Notes: generated from the sequence alone by a model not told the origin. 46,643 nucleotides of DNA from Clostridia bacterium (GCA_028720145.1 JAQYLJ010000030.1:1-46643); one strand, 5' to 3'. Counted from the first letter of the stretch, positions 17,437 through 25,640 are shown. Translations and numbers: made by a program.

Positions 17437-18672
17437 ATGGCGTATAACGAACTCATCAAAAATTTCGAAAAAGTCAGAGCGTATATGCGCGAGTTCTATG
17501 TCTACGGATTCAAGAGCCGTAGCGAGTACGATGCCAAAAGCGCGCGCTCCTATGACGACGAGCGCCGTCGGCTCGAAAGCTGGCTGGGCGACTATATGCG
17601 GTTTACGCAGACGGCGGAGGGGAAGAATGTCTTTCTGTCGGTCGACAGCCGTGTCACGCACAAGAACCCTTTCTACAAGGCGTGGAAAGCAAAGAGTTTC
17701 ACCGACGGGGATATCACCCTGCACTTCGTGCTGTTCGATATTCTGAACACCCCCGAAGTCAAGAAGACTCTCGCGGAGCTCATCGAGGAGATTGACGAGC
17801 GACTTCTCGCCCGCATGACCTTTGACGAGTCCACCGTCCGCAAGAAACTGAAAGAATATACCGAAGAGGGGATTATCCAAACCGAAAAGGTCGGGCGCAA
17901 GGTCTATTACAGCCGTACCGCCGACACCGACCTCTCCGCCCTCGACGATGTGATCGACTTTTTCAGCGAGGTCGCCCCTTGCGGCGTGGTCGGGTCGTAT
18001 TTACAGGATAAGCAACCCGCACACAAAGACCTCTTCTCGTTCAAGCACCACTACATGACGCAGGCGATGGACAGCGAAGTGACGGCGACCCTCTTCGACG
18101 CCATGCGGGCAAAATCACATATCACGGCGGACAATTTCAACAGAAACGCTCGCCCCGCGTCCAATCCCGTCTGCATCGTCCCGCTGAAAATCTATATCAG
18201 CGCGCAAAACGGACGGCAGAATCTCATCGCCTACCACGAGCGGGCAAACGGGTTCGTGACCTATCGGTTAGACTATCTCTCGAATGTCCGCATCGGGGAG
18301 CCCTGTGAAGCATACGACGCGCTGCGCGAGCAGCTCAAACGGGCGGAGGCGCATATTTGGGGCGTGAACTGCAAGCGGAATACCAAGCGGACCGAGCATG
18401 TGGAATTTGTCCTCAAAATCGAGGACGGCGAGCAGTATATCGTCCGCCGCATGGAACGCGAGAAACGGTGCGGCGAGGTCGAGAAAATCGACGAGCACCA
18501 CTACCGCTTTTCGGCGGATGTCTATGACACGACCGAGATGCTGCCGTGGATCCGTACCTTCATCTCCCGCATCACGCAGATGAACTTCTCCGACCGCACC
18601 GCCGAGAACAAGTTCAAGGCGGACATCCGGGAAATGTATCGTATGTACGGCATCGACGGAGGGGACGCATGA
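17437..18672 (+). CDS. WYL-domain transcriptional regulator (first of pair)
   Basis: A 411-residue protein. Residues near 125-160 form a winged helix (STVRKKLKEYTEEGIIQTEK followed by VGRKVYYSR). A WYL ligand-binding domain follows (PLKIYISAQNGRQNLIAYHE, then NGFVTYRLDYLSNVRIGEP). WYL domains sense ligands such as nucleic acids or nucleotides in DNA-damage (PafBC) and phage-defence regulators. The ATG at 17437 is chosen because AAAGGAG precedes it by 7 nt; the upstream in-frame extension crosses the promoter. It overlaps the next gene by 4 bp. The two may act as a PafBC-like heterodimer. Confidence 0.85.
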   Translation: MAYNELIKNFEKVRAYMREFYVYGFKSRSEYDAKSARSYDDERRRLESWLGDYMRFTQTAEGKNVFLSVDSRVTHKNPFYKAWKAKSFTDGDITLHFVLFDILNTPEVKKTLAELIEEIDERLLARMTFDESTVRKKLKEYTEEGIIQTEKVGRKVYYSRTADTDLSALDDVIDFFSEVAPCGVVGSYLQDKQPAHKDLFSFKHHYMTQAMDSEVTATLFDAMRAKSHITADNFNRNARPASNPVCIVPLKIYISAQNGRQNLIAYHERANGFVTYRLDYLSNVRIGEPCEAYDALREQLKRAEAHIWGVNCKRNTKRTEHVEFVLKIEDGEQYIVRRMEREKRCGEVEKIDEHHYRFSADVYDTTEMLPWIRTFISRITQMNFSDRTAENKFKADIREMYRMYGIDGGDA

Positions 18673-19577
18673 TATTCAGTGAATTGTATTCGGTCTATTA
18701 CAATACGGTCGCCAAGATTATGGAGACGGCGCTGCGCCCGGGCGCGACCGAGCGGGACTTACAAAAATGCGTCACGGAACAGGCGTTCTCCGAGAGCGTT
18801 CTGACCATTCTGCCCGCGCTGAAAACCGGGAGATGGCCGCTCCTCTCGGAAGACCTCACTCCCGTGCTGCATCACCCGCCCACCATGCCGCTCACCACGC
18901 TCGAAAAGCGCTGGCTGAAAGCCATCTCCCAAGACCCGCGCGTGCGTCTGTTCGGCGTCGAGTTCCCCGACCTCTCGGATGTGGAACCCCTCTTTTGCGA
19001 AGAGGATTACCGCGTCTACGACCGCTATGCGGACGGGGACCCCTTCGAGGACGAGACCTATATCAAACATTTCCGTTTGCTGCGCGATGCGATCGGGAGC
19101 GGTCGCCCCGTCAAGATTACCATGACCGATAGGCGGGAGAGGGAGCTGTGGGTGCGGTTCTTCCCGCGGGGGTTCGAATACTCCGCCAAGGACGATAAGA
19201 TTCGCGTGATTGCCGAGGGAAGCAAATTTAAGCGCTTCAACCTCGCCAAAATCGAGAGCTGCGTCTACTACAACGGGCAGGGATCGTGGAAAATGAAACC
19301 GCCCGTCGAACGGCGAAAAGACCTCACGCTGCTGATTACCAATCAGCGCAACACCCTCGAGCGGGCCATGCTCCACTTCGCGCACTTCGAGAAGCAGGCG
19401 GAGCGGCTGTCGGACGGCAGATACCTCTTGCGGCTAAAGTATTACGAGAACGACGAGACAGAACTCGTGATTCGCGTGCTCTCGTTCGGTCCCTACATAC
19501 GGGTGACCGCGCCCGAGGACTTCGTCAACCTCATCAAAAACCGATTAAAATCTCAAAAAGACTGTGGACTCAAATGA
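18669..19577 (+). CDS. WYL-domain protein (second of pair)
   Basis: The 302-residue product begins MIFSELYSVYYNTVAKIM at an ATG that overlaps the previous stop. The central part (RDAIGSGRPVKITMTDRRE, then FKRFNLAKIESCVYYN) is a WYL-like domain. The C-terminal part (RYLLRLKYYENDETELVIRV, then GPYIRVTAP) is the WYL C-terminal extension. The N-terminal part is helical, and its DNA-binding motif is less obvious than in the first gene. The stop codon lies inside the terminator hairpin. Its position next to an RNA-repair operon suggests, but does not prove, that the pair regulates it. Confidence 0.8.
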   Translation: MIFSELYSVYYNTVAKIMETALRPGATERDLQKCVTEQAFSESVLTILPALKTGRWPLLSEDLTPVLHHPPTMPLTTLEKRWLKAISQDPRVRLFGVEFPDLSDVEPLFCEEDYRVYDRYADGDPFEDETYIKHFRLLRDAIGSGRPVKITMTDRRERELWVRFFPRGFEYSAKDDKIRVIAEGSKFKRFNLAKIESCVYYNGQGSWKMKPPVERRKDLTLLITNQRNTLERAMLHFAHFEKQAERLSDGRYLLRLKYYENDETELVIRVLSFGPYIRVTAPEDFVNLIKNRLKSQKDCGLK

Positions 19578-19593
19578 GTTCGCAGTTTTTTTT
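19561..19593 (+). terminator. Terminator overlapping the WYL operon stop codon
   Basis: ACTGTGGACTC - AAAT - GAGTTCGCAGT (11 bp, two G-U pairs) followed by eight T. The TGA stop (19575-19577) spans the loop and the 3' arm, so terminating ribosomes may affect folding. Confidence 0.9.
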
Positions 19594-19595
19594 CC

Positions 19596-19624
19596 GTGAA
19601 AAACACAGAATCCATGCGTATAAT
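19596..19624 (+). promoter_or_regulatory. Promoter of the non-coding RNA / rtcB leader
   Basis: GTGAAA, 17 bp, perfect TATAAT, directly after the WYL terminator. Expected start near 19631. Confidence 0.65.
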
Positions 19625-19630
19625 GAGCAT

Positions 19631-19903
19631 GTCAACGGAAAACGGAAGACATTTCCAAAGCCCGAAAGGCACGAACAGCAAACGATTGGATCTATAAATA
19701 ATAGCTTTGCGGGTTGATTCCCGCCCCTATGTGCCTTGTTCCCAAAGACGCGTACAGCAAATATGCGAGACTTTTATTACGCCCCGAGTCGATTTCGTCT
19801 CCCATCTGTGCGGACAGAGAGACGGGCTCACCGGTTAAGGCGTCTTGTTTTCGAGAAATTGGGAAGTTCCGTTTTCCGTTCGGTGTCGAGAGACACCGTT
19901 TTT
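19631..19903 (+). ncRNA. Candidate tRNA-like / Y-RNA-like RNA with two tandem domains
   Basis: There is no reading frame of note between this promoter and rtcB. Domain A (19666-19737, 72 nt) is closed by AAGGCAC / GTGCCTT and contains GCGGG-TTGATT-CCCGC, which resembles a tRNA T-arm. Domain B (19745-19846) is closed by AAGACGC / GCGTCTT and contains GAGTCGATTTC and a long CGTCTC...GAGACG hairpin. Both read ACAGCAAA two bases after the 5' arm and GTT after the 3' arm. The closing helices differ at two positions with both partners changed, which supports RNA structure. An intrinsic terminator at 19881-19903 would end the RNA. Bacterial Y RNAs (YrlA) are tRNA mimics encoded near Ro60 genes, and an rtcB plus Ro60-like gene follows here. 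A structured rtcB leader is the alternative. Confidence 0.6.
19881..19903 (+). terminator. Intrinsic terminator upstream of rtcB
   Basis: CGGTGTC - GAGA - GACACCG followed by TTTTT. It would end the small RNA, or attenuate transcription into rtcB, which starts 70 bp later. Confidence 0.85.
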
Positions 19904-19909
19904 CGATAG

Positions 19910-19929
19910 GGTCTCCCCTGCGGGAGACC
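19910..19929 (+). promoter_or_regulatory. Second hairpin in the rtcB leader
   Basis: GGTCTCCC - CTGC - GGGAGACC, a perfect 8-bp stem without a T-tract, 6 bp after the terminator. No separate rtcB promoter was found between it and the gene. Confidence 0.5.
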
Positions 19930-19972
19930 ACTGAATGCAAAACACAAAAAAGCCGACGAAAGGAGAACAACC

Positions 19973-21181
19973 GTGTTTGAGATTATCGGAAAGATGAACA
20001 CCGCTCTTTGCTATGCGACCGTGGTCGAGGATGAAGCAATCGAGCAAATCAAGAGGATGTGCGACTACGAATTTACGCAGGGCGCGAAAATCAGAATCAT
20101 GCCGGATGTTCACGCCGGCACGGGGTGCACCATCGGTACGACCATGACCATCGTCGATAAGGTGGTGCCCAATGTGGTAGGGGTGGATATCGGATGCGGC
20201 ATGTATACCGTGGAACTCGGACGGGTGGATATCGACTTCGAGCGCGTCGACGAAGCGGCGCACTACATACCGAGCGGCAAAAACACCTGGGAGGGCAGAA
20301 CCGAGCGTTTTGACCTGACCGTCCTCCGCTGTTATCGCTATTTGAAGAACGCCGCGCGCATGGAGAGAAGTCTCGGCACTCTCGGTGGCGGCAACCACTT
20401 CATCGAGGTGGATGAGGCGAGCGACGGCACCAAGTATCTGGTGATCCATTCGGGGAGCCGCAACCTCGGCAAGCAGGTCGCAGAATACTATCAGCATTTG
20501 GCGATCGACTTAAACGCCGGCAAGGCGGACCTCTTCGAGAGAAGAGATGAGCTGATTCGCACCTACAAGGAGCAGGGGCGCCGCAAGGAGATTCAGGCGG
20601 CACTCAAAGCGCTCGAAAAGGAATGGACGGCGAAGGAGCCGACCCTGCCCCCCGACCTCTGCTATCTCGAGGGGAGCTATCTCGATGACTACCTGCACGA
20701 TGTGGAGATCTGTCAGCAGTTCGCCCGCCGCAGCCGCGAGAGAATGGCGGAGATCATTCTCGCACGCACCGGCATGACTGCGGTCTCGGCGTTCCACACC
20801 ATTCACAACTATATCAATGTCGAAGAGCGCATCCTCCGCAAGGGTGCCATCGCCGCGCATGAGGGCGAGCTCGTCCTAATTCCCATCAATATGCGGGACG
20901 GCAGCGTCCTCGCGAGAGGGAAAGGAAACCCCGACTGGAACTATTCCGCTCCCCACGGCGCGGGTAGACTGATGTCGCGCACCAAAGCCCGCGAGACCCT
21001 CGACATAGAGGAATACAAGCAGATGATGGAGGGGATTTATTCCACCTCGGTCTGCGAGGAGACCATCGATGAAGCGCCCATGGCGTATAAGTCGCTCTCC
21101 GACATTATCGATGTCATCGGCGAGACCGTCGAGGTCCTCGAAGTCCTGAAACCCATCTTTAATTTCAAGGCGTCGAACTGA
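19973..21181 (+). CDS. rtcB: RtcB-family RNA-splicing ligase
   Basis: A 402-residue RtcB. It joins RNA ends carrying 2',3'-cyclic phosphate or 3'-phosphate to 5'-OH ends, using GTP and Mn2+. Conserved elements are all present: DVHAG (45-49), GVDIGCGM (Cys 75), GGGNHFIE (His 142), IHSGSRN (His 159), HNYINVEE (His 278) and the guanylylated-His block APHGAGR (His 328). The GTG start at 19973 follows AAAGGAG. It is the first protein gene after the structured RNA and is followed by a Ro60-like gene, so RNA repair is the likely role. An archease gene is not visible nearby. Confidence 0.93.
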   Translation: MFEIIGKMNTALCYATVVEDEAIEQIKRMCDYEFTQGAKIRIMPDVHAGTGCTIGTTMTIVDKVVPNVVGVDIGCGMYTVELGRVDIDFERVDEAAHYIPSGKNTWEGRTERFDLTVLRCYRYLKNAARMERSLGTLGGGNHFIEVDEASDGTKYLVIHSGSRNLGKQVAEYYQHLAIDLNAGKADLFERRDELIRTYKEQGRRKEIQAALKALEKEWTAKEPTLPPDLCYLEGSYLDDYLHDVEICQQFARRSRERMAEIILARTGMTAVSAFHTIHNYINVEERILRKGAIAAHEGELVLIPINMRDGSVLARGKGNPDWNYSAPHGAGRLMSRTKARETLDIEEYKQMMEGIYSTSVCEETIDEAPMAYKSLSDIIDVIGETVEVLEVLKPIFNFKASN

Positions 21182-21218
21182 AAGGTGACCGCGCCGTAAA
21201 CGAAAGGAGAAACCTATT

Positions 21219-22691
21219 ATGCTGCAAGCACTCAAAGAAGAGTCGAACACGGCTCTGACCGAAAACGGCGCGGTCACCTACGCGAGTACCCTGTCCGACT
21301 GTCTCGACCTGTTCGCTGTCATCGGCGCGCTCCGCGATGCGTCCGACGACGATATTTGCGTCCGCTTCCTCGATGCGTACCGAGAGGACCCCGACCTCGC
21401 GATGAAGATTCTGTTCTTCGCGCGTGATGTTCGCGGGGGTCTCGGCGAGCGCCGCGTGTTCCGCGTCCTCTGCCGCCGTCTGGCGGACTATGCGCCCGAC
21501 TCGATGCGGAAAAACATCACTCGGATTCCCGCATACGGGCGGTACGACGATCTGCTCGCACTTTTGGGCACCCCCTGTGAAGAGGACGCCCTGCGGCTCA
21601 TTAAGGAGCAGTGGGAGGAGGATATGTCGTCGGACGCGTCGGACGGCGCGGTCTCCCTGCTCGCCAAATGGCTCCCCTCGGTGAACGCCTCGAACGAAAA
21701 AACCGTGCGGATGGGAAAGCGGGTTGCCCGCGCGCTCGGCATGACCGACGCGCAGTACCGCAAGGCACTCGCCCGCCTGCGTCGGAAAATCCAAATCATC
21801 GAGAACCATCTCCGCGAAAAGGACTACACCTTCGACTACGAAAAGCAGCCCTCGCGGGCGATGTTCAAGTACCGCCAGGCGTTCTGCCGCAACGATGCGG
21901 CACGGTATGAAGCGTACCTCGACAGCGTGCAAAAGGGCACCGCCACCATGCACACTGACGCCCTGATGCCCTACGATATCATCACGCCCTGCTTTGATGA
22001 TTGGATGGGAACCCGCAAACTGTCCGCCTCCGCGCGCAAGGCGATGGATGTGACATGGGCTTCCCTCCCCGACTTTGCCGGCGATGAGAACGCGCTTGTG
22101 GTCGTGGACGGCTCCGGCTCCATGTATACGGATTGCCGTCCCCTGCCCATCACGGTCGCACTGTCTCTCGGCATCTATTTTGCCGAGCGGAACACCGGCG
22201 CGTTCCGCGGACACTTCATCACCTTCTCCGAGACCCCCCGCCTCGTCGAAATCAAAGGCAAGAATATCGCGGATAAGGTATGCTATTGCGCCCGTTTCAG
22301 CGAGGTGGCGAATACCGACCTCACGGCGGTCTTTCGCCTGATTCTGGACGCGGCGGTGAGACACGCTGTGCCGCAGGATGAGATGCCGAAACGGCTTTAT
22401 ATCGTTTCGGATATGGAGTTCGACGGTTGCGCCGAACACGCGGACGAAACCAACTTCGCATACGCGAAAAAACTCTTCGAGGACAGCGGCTATCATCTGC
22501 CCGAGGTGGTGTTCTGGAATGTATGCTCCCGTCATCGGCAGCAGCCCGTCACCCGAAACGAGGCGGGCGTCGCGCTGGTCTCGGGCTGTACCCCGCGGCT
22601 CTTCTCGTCTGTCGCGGGCGGCACAGTCTCGCCCTACGCCGCGATGATGGAGATTCTGTCGGACGAACGCTATGCGGACATTTCCGCCTGA
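21219..22691 (+). CDS. DUF2828 / TROVE-like protein with von Willebrand A domain
   Basis: A 490-residue protein that starts with the LTENGAVTYASTLSDCLDLF block I associate with DUF2828. A helical-repeat region follows (ILFFARDVRGGLGERRVFRV; IPAYGRYDDLLALLG). The C-terminal half is a vWA domain with an intact MIDAS, DGSGS (Asp 297, Ser 299, Ser 301). This is the domain order of Ro60, the ring-shaped protein that binds misfolded RNA and Y RNA. The gene lies 37 bp after rtcB with its own AAAGGAG, so the two are one operon. Binding to the upstream RNA is inference. Confidence 0.85.
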   Translation: MLQALKEESNTALTENGAVTYASTLSDCLDLFAVIGALRDASDDDICVRFLDAYREDPDLAMKILFFARDVRGGLGERRVFRVLCRRLADYAPDSMRKNITRIPAYGRYDDLLALLGTPCEEDALRLIKEQWEEDMSSDASDGAVSLLAKWLPSVNASNEKTVRMGKRVARALGMTDAQYRKALARLRRKIQIIENHLREKDYTFDYEKQPSRAMFKYRQAFCRNDAARYEAYLDSVQKGTATMHTDALMPYDIITPCFDDWMGTRKLSASARKAMDVTWASLPDFAGDENALVVVDGSGSMYTDCRPLPITVALSLGIYFAERNTGAFRGHFITFSETPRLVEIKGKNIADKVCYCARFSEVANTDLTAVFRLILDAAVRHAVPQDEMPKRLYIVSDMEFDGCAEHADETNFAYAKKLFEDSGYHLPEVVFWNVCSRHRQQPVTRNEAGVALVSGCTPRLFSSVAGGTVSPYAAMMEILSDERYADISA

Positions 22692-22756
22692 CCTCCGGCG
22701 GCGGTTCCCTCTTCCCTCTTCACTTTTCACTCTTCACTCAATAATCGGGAGACGAC

Positions 22757-22999
22757 ATGTTGATTCAAAAATTCTTCAAAAACATAAGGAAATGGGTCAT
22801 GAGAAAGAGGGACGATTTCCCCGGCTCCATACTCCCGACAGATGACGAAAAACCGAACCGCGCATCTTCCTATGATACGGAATGCTTTTGGGAGGACGCG
22901 GTGATGCAGACCGAGCCCCCGGTGTACATGCGCCGCACCAATCGCCCCGCGTACATTCCGGAGGACCGGAACTTTTCGGAATACGACATATACAGTTGA
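22757..22999 (+). CDS. Small hypothetical protein at the end of the RNA-repair operon
   Basis: An 80-residue product with a basic N-terminus (KFFKNIRKWVMRKR) and an acidic, tyrosine-rich C-terminus. I do not recognise a family. A GGGAG site precedes the ATG, and a strong terminator follows directly. The 65-bp gap after the vWA gene holds a TTCACTCTTCACT repeat and no clear promoter, so it is probably cotranscribed with rtcB. Confidence 0.6.
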   Translation: MLIQKFFKNIRKWVMRKRDDFPGSILPTDDEKPNRASSYDTECFWEDAVMQTEPPVYMRRTNRPAYIPEDRNFSEYDIYS

Positions 23000-23018
23000 C
23001 CGCCGTTGGGGCAAGACT

Positions 23019-23049
23019 CCGCAGAGAGAAGTGCCTCTCTGCGGTTTTT
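23019..23049 (+). terminator. Terminator of the rtcB operon
   Basis: CCGCAGAGAG / CTCTCTGCGG, a perfect 10-bp stem with a 6-nt loop and then TTTTTC. Confidence 0.92.
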
Positions 23050-23156
23050 CTGTTCCCGCGCCCCGCGTTCCCCCCGCCCCTAACTATTCGCGATTCGTTC
23101 TTCATGATTCACGATTCATCCGTTTCTTTTCTTCCGCGGGAGTTTACACTTCACGG

Positions 23157-23185
23157 TTGAAAATGCGGGGGGAGTGTGTTACAAT
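23157..23185 (+). promoter_or_regulatory. Promoter of the MATE gene
   Basis: TTGAAA, 17 bp, TACAAT. The 110 bp upstream carry degenerate ATTCACGATTC-like repeats and no gene. Confidence 0.7.
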
Positions 23186-23247
23186 GGAAACCACGGCGGC
23201 GGGGCGACCCGCCGTCGCCGAGAACAGTCACCAAATGAGAGGAACGC

Positions 23248-24663
23248 ATGAACAGCGGGGCAATAGGCGCGCATAAGCGCGGCGGCGTAGACATGACCGA
23301 GGGCAGTATCTTTCGACACCTGCTCCGTTTTGCATTTCCGCTCCTTGTCGGAAATGTGTTCCAGCAGCTCTATAACACGGTCGACACTTGGGTGGTCGGC
23401 AACTATGTGGGGGACAACGCATTCTCGGCGGTCGGGACGGTCGGTCCCATCATCAATATGCTCATCGGGTTCTTCCTCGGGCTGTCGAGCGGTGCCGGTG
23501 TGGTCATCTCGCAGTATTACGGCGCGAAGCAGGAGAAAAAGGTCGAGGAGACCGTCCATACCGCGCTCGTTCTGACTTTCCTCTTCTCGGTGCTCTTTAC
23601 GGTCATCGGGATCGCGATGACCCCGCTCGCCCTGCGACTCATGAAGATGCCCGCAGAGGTCATGCCCGAGGCGAAGACCTATCTCACCATCTACTTTGCG
23701 GGCATCGCGGGACTGCTCTTTTACAACATGGGCGCGGGGATTCTCCGCGCGGTCGGCGATTCGATAAGACCTTTTATCTTTCTCTTGGTCTCCGCGCTCA
23801 CCAACACGGGGCTGGACCTGCTGTTTGTCCTGCGCTTTCATATGGGGGTCGAGGGGGTCGCGTACGCGACTGTCATTTCCCAAGCGTTCTCGGCGGTGCT
23901 GGTGCTCCTGATTCTCGTCTGCTCCCGCACCTGTGTCAGGGTCTCGTTCCACAAACTCCGTCTCCATGCGGACCTCTGTCGGAAAATCCTGTTCGTCGGA
24001 CTGCCTGCGGCGTTGCAGGCGGCACTCACCTCGTTCTCCAACATTTTCGTACAGTCGTATATCAACTATTTCGGTCCCGATTGCATGGGCGGGTGGACAG
24101 CGTACGCCAAGATCGACCAGTTCATTTTGCTCCCGATGCAGGCGGTCGCGCTCGCGTCCACCACCTTTGTCGGGCAGAACCTCGGGCACGGCGATACCGC
24201 ACGCGCAAAGCGCGGGGTGAGTATTTCGCTTTGGATGGCGCTCATTTCGACCCTGCTCCTCATGCTTCCCATCGTGGTGTTCGCGCCGCCCATCGTCTCG
24301 TTCTTTAACGACAAGCCCGAGATCGTGGTCTTCGGCACACAGTTCTTGCGTACCATCTCCCCGTTCTATCTGCTTTGCACCATCAATCAGATCTATGCAG
24401 GTGCGCTCCGCGGAGCAGGTAACAGCCGCGCCGCTATGCTGATTATGCTCTTCTCCTTCGTCCTCTTCCGACAGGGGTATCTCTTCATCGTCTCGCGCTT
24501 TATCTCCAATACCGTTTTCCCCATCTCCATGAGTTACCCCGCGGGGTGGGGGGTATGCAGTCTCTTAACTCTGATATATTATAAGAAGTTCAATTTCGGA
24601 GGGAAATCTCTGCTCGGCACCCCGCCCGCGGACGCGGCGGACACCCCCGCGGAACAGCGGTAA
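23248..24663 (+). CDS. MATE-family efflux transporter
   Basis: A 471-residue, roughly 12-helix MATE protein. The N-terminal region FAFPLLVGNVFQQLYNTVD and the AVGTVGPIINMLIGFFLGLS stretch are typical of this subfamily of Na+- or H+-coupled exporters. The second half repeats the topology (GLPAALQAALTSFSNIFVQS). AGAGG lies upstream of the ATG; the internal Met at residue 16 (MTEGSIFRHLL) is a possible alternative start. The substrate cannot be predicted. Confidence 0.92.
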   Translation: MNSGAIGAHKRGGVDMTEGSIFRHLLRFAFPLLVGNVFQQLYNTVDTWVVGNYVGDNAFSAVGTVGPIINMLIGFFLGLSSGAGVVISQYYGAKQEKKVEETVHTALVLTFLFSVLFTVIGIAMTPLALRLMKMPAEVMPEAKTYLTIYFAGIAGLLFYNMGAGILRAVGDSIRPFIFLLVSALTNTGLDLLFVLRFHMGVEGVAYATVISQAFSAVLVLLILVCSRTCVRVSFHKLRLHADLCRKILFVGLPAALQAALTSFSNIFVQSYINYFGPDCMGGWTAYAKIDQFILLPMQAVALASTTFVGQNLGHGDTARAKRGVSISLWMALISTLLLMLPIVVFAPPIVSFFNDKPEIVVFGTQFLRTISPFYLLCTINQIYAGALRGAGNSRAAMLIMLFSFVLFRQGYLFIVSRFISNTVFPISMSYPAGWGVCSLLTLIYYKKFNFGGKSLLGTPPADAADTPAEQR

Positions 24664-24715
24664 CGGTTTCCTCTCTCGGGTTTCATCCCACCCTCACGAC
24701 AAGAAAGGAGTTCCC

Positions 24716-25465
24716 ATGGCTGACGAAAAAGACCCGCGGTTCCAAAAGAGTGATGACGGTGCGGAGCCGGATTATCGGGCAAAAGAGGTCACCATTGCCC
24801 CGCGCGGCAAGTTCGGGCGGGCCCTCGAGAACCTGTGGTACCACTACAAGTTTCAGATAGTCGCCGGTGTGGTGCTTCTGACGGTGCTCATCGTCTGTCT
24901 CGTGCAGTGTATCGGTCGCGGAGCGACCCCCGACTATATCCTCTGCTACGCGGGGCGAAAAGACCTGCGCCCGACGACGAGCAACACCGCACAGGCGGAT
25001 ATGGCGTCCTCGCTCACGGGATTCCTCACCGAGCAGTCGCTCACGGGCGAGGGAGTGGAGATTTACCCCTACCTCATCACCGACGGCTCGACCGACACGG
25101 CGGTGCAGCCCTACAACAAGACCAATCTCGAAAATCTTCGGAACGAACTCGCGCTTGCGAATACCTACCTGTTTCTTTTGGACGAGTCTCTGTTTCTCAC
25201 CCAGACCAAGACGGGAGATGAACGGTACCTTGTGCCGGTGGACGCCTATCTCACCGAGGGGAAAACCCCCGAGGTCACGCCCGACGGGTACGGGGTCTAT
25301 CTGCGCTCCCTTTCCCTCTCGACCCTCCCCGGGTTCTGTGACCTGCCCGACGATACGGTGGTCTGCCTGCGCGTGGGCTACACCCTCAGCGGCGGTAAGT
25401 CGGCGGAACGGAAATTTGAGCGCTATGAGGCGCTCTTCCGCGCCCTGCTCGCAAATCCGCTGTAA
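24716..25465 (+). CDS. Single-pass membrane protein of unknown function
   Basis: A 249-residue protein with a charged cytoplasmic N-terminus (about 45 residues), one transmembrane helix (IVAGVVLLTVLIVCLVQCI, about 48-66) and an extracytoplasmic domain with alternating beta and helical stretches. No family motif is recognised. AAAGGAG precedes the ATG by 7 nt. It follows the MATE gene by 52 bp without an intervening terminator, so cotranscription is likely. Confidence 0.75.
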   Translation: MADEKDPRFQKSDDGAEPDYRAKEVTIAPRGKFGRALENLWYHYKFQIVAGVVLLTVLIVCLVQCIGRGATPDYILCYAGRKDLRPTTSNTAQADMASSLTGFLTEQSLTGEGVEIYPYLITDGSTDTAVQPYNKTNLENLRNELALANTYLFLLDESLFLTQTKTGDERYLVPVDAYLTEGKTPEVTPDGYGVYLRSLSLSTLPGFCDLPDDTVVCLRVGYTLSGGKSAERKFERYEALFRALLANPL

Positions 25466-25497
25466 CCGCGTAAAGCGGCGCAACACAGCGCGCCGCG

Positions 25498-25640
25498 GTG
25501 AAGTTTCGTCTTATGACGAAGTGAAGTTTTGCTGACGCAAAGTGAAGTTTTGTCTACGACAAAGTGAAGTTTTGCTGATGCAAATGTGACGCTGCGGCGC
25601 GGTGCGCCGCGGGAAGTTTCGTCTTGCGACGAAGTGAGAT
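25498..25640 (-). repeat. Hairpin array with GTGAAGTTT linker, cluster C
   Basis: GTGAAGTTT starts at 25498, 25521, 25542 and 25564, and a variant at 25611. The spacers are different small palindromes (CGTC/GACG, TGC/GCA, TGTC/GACA). The linker is the reverse complement of that in clusters A and B. Spacing is 21-23 bp. Confidence 0.8.

Noticed and set aside
19666-19737. Canonical tRNA gene
   Set aside because: Size and T-arm are suggestive, but six bases separate the T-arm from the 3' closing strand, the T-loop has six bases, and no normal D-arm and anticodon arm can be drawn. It is reported as a tRNA-like candidate instead.
25498-25640. CRISPR array
   Set aside because: Repeats are only 9 bp, spacers are about 13 bp and self-complementary, and there are no cas genes.
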